Origin: Patiriisocius_A hiemis
Lineage (GTDB): Bacteria; Bacteroidota; Bacteroidia; Flavobacteriales; Flavobacteriaceae
Length of the DNA: 64,000 nt
Assembly: GCF_031846325.1 (NCBI RefSeq)
Contig: NZ_JAVRHZ010000007.1
Span: 1 to 64,000, forward strand
Direction of reading: 5' to 3'
Shown: positions 59,686 to 64,000 of the stretch, one piece after another
How the letters are laid out: the number at the start of each line of letters is the position of its first letter
Numbering within the stretch: the first letter of the stretch is position 1
The notes under the pieces: generated by a model
What the model was told of the DNA's origin: nothing
Database searches by the model: none
The model's input: only the letters and a program-made list of their open reading frames with translations
Program-made: the position numbers and the translations under genes

Positions 59686-62600
59686 ATGAAAAAAATTACA
59701 TCCGCAAATCATTTTTTTTCTATCTTTTTTTTCTTACTAATTTTCTCGTTTAATAGTAATAACTTACTGGCACAAACATATTGTACTTCAAGTGGGTCTG
59801 CTGGGAGTACTTTTTTTGTAGGGCAAACATGTTTAGCAGCTAATAGTCCAAATTGTGAAAATTGTTGTGCTCAACCTGGATCTTATACAGATGAGACTGG
59901 TCGTCAACCTATCACAACGTTTACTCCTAATAGCGCTACTAATGATAACTTATTTGTAAGTTACAATACAAATTCTGGTGGATTGCAAAATTATGTTTTT
60001 GCAGTTTATATTGATTTAAATCAAGATGGTGATTTTGAGGATCCTGGGGAAGAAGTCAATACTGGTGGTGGCTCTTTCAATTCACCAACTGGAGGGGGAG
60101 GAACATTTGGTGCTACACCTAGCATTCCTGTTACAGCCACAAATGGTGTCACAAGAATGAGATTTATAGTTAAAAATGGTACAACACCAGTTTCAGGTCC
60201 TTGCGAAAATGGATTTAATGGAGAAACAGAAGATTGGCCTGTAGAAATTGCTGGTGCTGGAATGACTGGTGGCGGAGATACAACACCACCCAATGCAGTA
60301 TGTATGAATGCGACAGTACAGTTAGATGCCGCAGGGAATGCTACAATAACTGCTACGCAAGTTGATGGAGGTTCTACAGATGATACAGGCATCACCATGA
60401 GATCGGTTTCACCTAATACATTTACATGTGCAAATGCTGGAACTAATATAGTTACACTAACGGTAGAGGATGCAGCAGGTAATATGGATACGTGTACCGC
60501 AACTGTTACTGTAGAAGATAATATAGACCCTACAATTACTTGTGCAGCAGGTGGAACAAGAAATCCACAGCCAGGTCAAATGGCTTATACAGTTCAAGGT
60601 AACGAGTTTGACCCAACAGCTTCTGGAGATAATTGTGGTGCTCCTACCTTAACACATAATTTTAATGGTGGTGGAACTTCGTTAGCTGGAGAAATGCTAC
60701 CACTTGGTGACACTATGGTAACGTGGACTGCAAATGATGGTAATGGACAAACAGCTTCCTGTATGCTTACTATAACTGTGGAGTATGATACAGACCCTAC
60801 TATTACTGGAGATGCTAACGATAATGATTTTGAAGTATTTATAGATGGTACTGAAATAGTAGTAACACAGGATGGAACTGAAATTATAAGACAACCAATA
60901 AGTGTTACTAACTCTATAACAATTAATGGTGGTGATGGTAATGATAATTTTGAAGCAGATTTTTCTGGAGGAAACTTTACAATACCTATTACTGTTAATG
61001 GACAAGGACAAACTGGAGCACCAGGAGATGCTTTGGTAATTTCAGGAGGGACATTTACAAATACAACAGTAAACCACTCAACACCTGGTCCAGATGGTAA
61101 CAATGGAGATTTAGATTTTGATGGCTCAATGATTACCTATACAGGTCTAGAACCTATAGATATGACTGGTAGTACAATTACAAACTTGGTGTTTAACCTA
61201 CCTACAGGTGTCGCTAACGATGCTACCTTGCAAAATAATGGTGCTGCTGGAGCTTCAGAGTTAATAGATAACGGAGCTACTTTTGAAGATACTGCTTTTA
61301 GTAATCCAACTAACTCATTAACAATAAATACAGGAGACCAAGGAGATATTATCAATGTATCTGGACTTGATGCTGCTTTTGATGCTAGTTTCACTATTAA
61401 TGCAGCAATTACAGGAGACAACGTAGTTTTTGATACAGCTCCAACTTCAATTGGAACAGGAGACTTACTTGTTAACGCAGATGCTTTATCTGTAGAAAAT
61501 AGTGTCTCTACTTCGGGAAGTATTACTATAAATTCAAATAACAGTACAGCAATTACTGCAACAGGAACAGTAGAAACAACGGGTGCTAGTGATGTAAGCA
61601 TAAATGCTGGTATAGCTGCAACTCCTGGTTCTGCATTTATAGGTCTTAATACCTCTGGAACAATACAAGCTACAGGAGCAGGAAACGTAACAATCGTTGC
61701 TGATGCTGGTGGAACAACAGGAAACTTTAGAACGGGGATTTTATTAGGTGGTACAGCTTCTATTACATCAAATACTGGAGCATTATCTATTACAGGAACA
61801 GGAGCAAATGCTGTAAATAGTAATCACGGAATTACTTTTTTCCCAGGTAGTTCAGTAACCTCAAATGGAGGAGGAATAACACTTAATGGAACAGCTGGAA
61901 ATGGAGCTGGTATTACAAATTTTGGTATTGCTGGAAACAATGTGACTATTCAAGATACCAATAATGGACTTGTTTCAATAACGGGTGTTGGAAGTGGAAA
62001 CGGTCAAGGAGGCGTTGGTGTTCGATTTATTTCTGGAAGTCAAATAAACTCAACGGGTAATAATGTAGTAATAGATGGAACAGGTTCTGCAACGGGTACA
62101 GTTGATAACTTTGGAGTAGAAATCAATGCAAGTTCTATAACTGGTACTGATGTTAATTTAAATGGTACTCCTGGTAACGCAACAGACGCTGCAATGACAT
62201 TTATTGGAGGTATGAGTGCTGTAACAGCTACTAATTCACTTACCCTTAACGCAGTTTCTGGAGAAATTAATACGCCAGATGGAACACAAACCAATGATTT
62301 ATTTACAGGTACAAATGTTATTGTAGATGGAATATTAGCTCCAGGTCAATCTCCTGGACAACTTTTAGTTGTTGGTGCTTTTGCTATTGGAACAGGTGAT
62401 ACCTTAGAGGTAGAAGTTGATGAGTTTGATACTGCAGGAACAGACTACGACCAAGTAGTAGTAACAGGAACAGTAGATATTACAGATGCTACACTTACCC
62501 TTGTAGACAATACAGCTGCTACAGGAGTTATTGGTGATGTAATGACGCTTATAGATAATGATGCGGCAGACCCAGTTGTTGGAACATTTGCAGGACTTGC

Positions 62601-64000
62601 AGATGGTGATGATGTTTCTTTTAATGGTGAAACATGGAGAATTTTTTATAGTGGTGGTGATGGTAACGATGTATTATTAGCTTTTGTGCCAGACCCACTA
62701 GCAGATGTATATGTAAATGATAATTTTACAGCTGCAGACGGAACTTTTATTGCAGATGCAGACCCTAATACAGCAGGAGCACAAGCTGCTGTAATAGGTG
62801 TAAATGCATTTGATACCATTCAAGAAGGAGTGGATGAAGTAATTGCTGCTGGAAATGTAAACATCACAGACGATTTAGGAACAGATGGACCTGGAACATA
62901 TATTGAAAATGTTACCATAGCGAAAAGTATAAATATTCTTTCTACAGAAGATGATCCAACAGCAGTAATTGTAGATGGTGGAGCTGCAGGAAGTGTTTTC
63001 TCAACCTCAGGTGGAGTAAATACAATGTCTTTTACAAGTCTTACCATTCAAAATGGTAATGCTGCTAATGGAGGAGGAATTAATAATACTGCTGCTACGG
63101 TCTCTATTAGTAATTCTTTAGTGCAAAACAATACAGCAACGTCAAGAGGAGGAGGAATTTTGAATGATGGAGGATTAGTTACTGTTACTGCAAATACAAC
63201 TATAAATAATAATACAGCTAATCTTCGTGGTGGAGGTATCGAAAATTTTGGAGGTACTTTAAACGTGTTTGGTATGGTTACTAACAATACTGTTCCTGGA
63301 TCTGGTGGAGGAATTTTATCACAAGCAGGAACTGTTACGCTTGATGGAGCAACTATTTCCGGAAACCAAGCTAATTTTGCAGGTGGAGGTGTTTCACTTG
63401 AGACTAATGCAAACCTTATTACATTAAATAATGTATCGATAACTGGAAATTCAACATTAAGTAATGGAGGGGGGGTATTTTTTCAAAGCTCATCAACTGC
63501 CACAATAGATATGGCTACTATTGCAAATAATACTGCAGGTCTATCTGGAGGAGGTATTTACATAAGAACTGATGCTGGAGTTGTAACTATTAGCAATTCA
63601 ACCCTAGATACTAATACGGCTAGTGGAAATGCAGCAACAGAAGGTGGAGGTGGAGTTTTTCTAGATGATGCTAAATCACTTACGCTAGATAATACAGTCT
63701 CAATTATAAATAATATTGCAAATGGTACTTCTGGAAGTGGAGGAGGAATCTTCTTAGATACAGGAGCATCATTAACTGCAACAGGAACTACAATTACTGG
63801 AAATCAAGCCAACAGAGCAGGTGGAGGAATAGAAGATAATTCTGGAGCTGGATTGAGTCTTATATTAACAGATATAATTTTAAATAATAACAGCGCATTA
63901 TCTAATCCAGGAAACGGAGGAGGTTTACACATAACTGGCGCTGGTGATACAGACATCATTGGTGGAACTGTAAATAACAACACAGCTGCTTTAGAAGGTG
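59686..64000 (+). CDS. Giant secreted adhesin-like protein with GEVED, HYR and beta-helix regions (N-terminal part)
   Basis: The frame is open from the ATG at 59686 to the right edge, over 1,430 residues, so the end is missing. A signal peptide ends near LLAQ. A GEVED-type domain follows (VYIDLNQDGDFEDPGEEV, FNGETEDWPVEI). HYR-like modules come next (TPPNAVCMNATVQLD, DPTITCAAGGTRNP, GDTMVTWTANDGNG), then a long Thr/Asn/Gly-rich region. From about residue 1000 a right-handed parallel beta-helix begins, with repeated GGGI...N...A-N motifs (e.g. NGGGINNTAATVSISNSLV, RGGGILNDGG, GGGIYIRTDAG). This plan is typical of T9SS-exported adhesins or polymorphic outer-membrane-like proteins. The sorting domain is beyond the window. 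Confidence 0.9.
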   Translation, partial: MKKITSANHFFSIFFFLLIFSFNSNNLLAQTYCTSSGSAGSTFFVGQTCLAANSPNCENCCAQPGSYTDETGRQPITTFTPNSATNDNLFVSYNTNSGGLQNYVFAVYIDLNQDGDFEDPGEEVNTGGGSFNSPTGGGGTFGATPSIPVTATNGVTRMRFIVKNGTTPVSGPCENGFNGETEDWPVEIAGAGMTGGGDTTPPNAVCMNATVQLDAAGNATITATQVDGGSTDDTGITMRSVSPNTFTCANAGTNIVTLTVEDAAGNMDTCTATVTVEDNIDPTITCAAGGTRNPQPGQMAYTVQGNEFDPTASGDNCGAPTLTHNFNGGGTSLAGEMLPLGDTMVTWTANDGNGQTASCMLTITVEYDTDPTITGDANDNDFEVFIDGTEIVVTQDGTEIIRQPISVTNSITINGGDGNDNFEADFSGGNFTIPITVNGQGQTGAPGDALVISGGTFTNTTVNHSTPGPDGNNGDLDFDGSMITYTGLEPIDMTGSTITNLVFNLPTGVANDATLQNNGAAGASELIDNGATFEDTAFSNPTNSLTINTGDQGDIINVSGLDAAFDASFTINAAITGDNVVFDTAPTSIGTGDLLVNADALSVENSVSTSGSITINSNNSTAITATGTVETTGASDVSINAGIAATPGSAFIGLNTSGTIQATGAGNVTIVADAGGTTGNFRTGILLGGTASITSNTGALSITGTGANAVNSNHGITFFPGSSVTSNGGGITLNGTAGNGAGITNFGIAGNNVTIQDTNNGLVSITGVGSGNGQGGVGVRFISGSQINSTGNNVVIDGTGSATGTVDNFGVEINASSITGTDVNLNGTPGNATDAAMTFIGGMSAVTATNSLTLNAVSGEINTPDGTQTNDLFTGTNVIVDGILAPGQSPGQLLVVGAFAIGTGDTLEVEVDEFDTAGTDYDQVVVTGTVDITDATLTLVDNTAATGVIGDVMTLIDNDAADPVVGTFAGLADGDDVSFNGETWRIFYSGGDGNDVLLAFVPDPLADVYVNDNFTAADGTFIADADPNTAGAQAAVIGVNAFDTIQEGVDEVIAAGNVNITDDLGTDGPGTYIENVTIAKSINILSTEDDPTAVIVDGGAAGSVFSTSGGVNTMSFTSLTIQNGNAANGGGINNTAATVSISNSLVQNNTATSRGGGILNDGGLVTVTANTTINNNTANLRGGGIENFGGTLNVFGMVTNNTVPGSGGGILSQAGTVTLDGATISGNQANFAGGGVSLETNANLITLNNVSITGNSTLSNGGGVFFQSSSTATIDMATIANNTAGLSGGGIYIRTDAGVVTISNSTLDTNTASGNAATEGGGGVFLDDAKSLTLDNTVSIINNIANGTSGSGGGIFLDTGASLTATGTTITGNQANRAGGGIEDNSGAGLSLILTDIILNNNSALSNPGNGGGLHITGAGDTDIIGGTVNNNTAALEG

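Noticed and set aside
60021..63287. Several open frames on the minus strand, up to 169 codons
   Set aside because: They are antisense to the giant surface protein, rich in Pro, Val and Ser as expected from the complement of Thr/Asn/Gly-rich repeats, and have no start context or domain.
1..64000. tRNA, rRNA or riboswitch genes
   Set aside because: No rRNA-like or clover-leaf sequence, nor a known riboswitch core, was recognised by reading. A covariance-model search was not possible here, so a missed small RNA is not excluded.

Overview
The window looks like chromosomal DNA from a marine member of the Flavobacteriaceae (Bacteroidota). The base composition is AT-rich. There are type IX secretion (T9SS) components and cargo, a full sodium-pumping NADH dehydrogenase (nqrA-F), and many conserved flavobacterial families of unknown function (DUF6695, DUF3667, DUF4846, DUF6702). 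Putative promoters carry a TAnnTTTG box, the -7 element known for this phylum. No rRNA, tRNA, CRISPR array, insertion sequence or phage module was recognised. I assign no species.

Layout. 1-1228: N-terminal part of a secreted P-domain/HYR protein that runs off the left edge. 1557-7465: NRDE and DUF6695 proteins, then leftward apaG, DUF3667, a PLP decarboxylase and a T9SS plug-domain protein. 7562-16634: nqrABCDEF, a bidirectional terminator, and a DUF4846 / small protein / apbE operon; ApbE would flavinylate NqrB and NqrC. 16736-19570: a LytTR regulator and a T9SS cargo protein. 19621-23774: a leftward housekeeping string (gpmI, thioredoxin-like, HAD, map, methyltransferase). 23975-32770: ankyrin protein, peptidases M48, M15, S51 and M1, paired surface proteins, tatA and a PAP2 phosphatase. 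32765-33084 is a small gene broken by a frameshift. 33279-35778: lipoprotein, membrane protein, histidine kinase and NarL-type regulator. 35783-45527: a leftward tryptophan/kynurenine catabolic cluster (kynU, kmo, RidA-type deaminase, semialdehyde dehydrogenase, ACMSD-type decarboxylase, two SDR proteins). It contains no 3-hydroxyanthranilate dioxygenase. 45684-46396: a small Fe-S/CDGSH/acetyltransferase operon. 46442-50459: two tiny envelope proteins and a photoreactivation operon (FeS photolyase, DASH cryptochrome, DUF2256, flavin reductase). 50560-58289: methyltransferase, msrA, and a PadR-PspC-GIN envelope-stress operon. 58323-59258: oxyR. 59686-64000: N-terminal part of a very large secreted beta-helix protein that runs off the right edge.

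Taken together this is mostly ordinary core and near-core sequence for a marine flavobacterium. It covers sodium energetics, amino-acid catabolism, light and oxidative damage repair, and envelope sensing. The points most worth a second look are the frameshifted gene at 32765-33084, the kynurenine cluster with a missing step and a catalytically odd SDR, the photolyase operon with its flavin reductase, and a dispersed inverted-repeat family found inside three gene gaps, two of them in catabolic or respiratory operons. I saw no clear candidate for a wholly new defence or mobile system.
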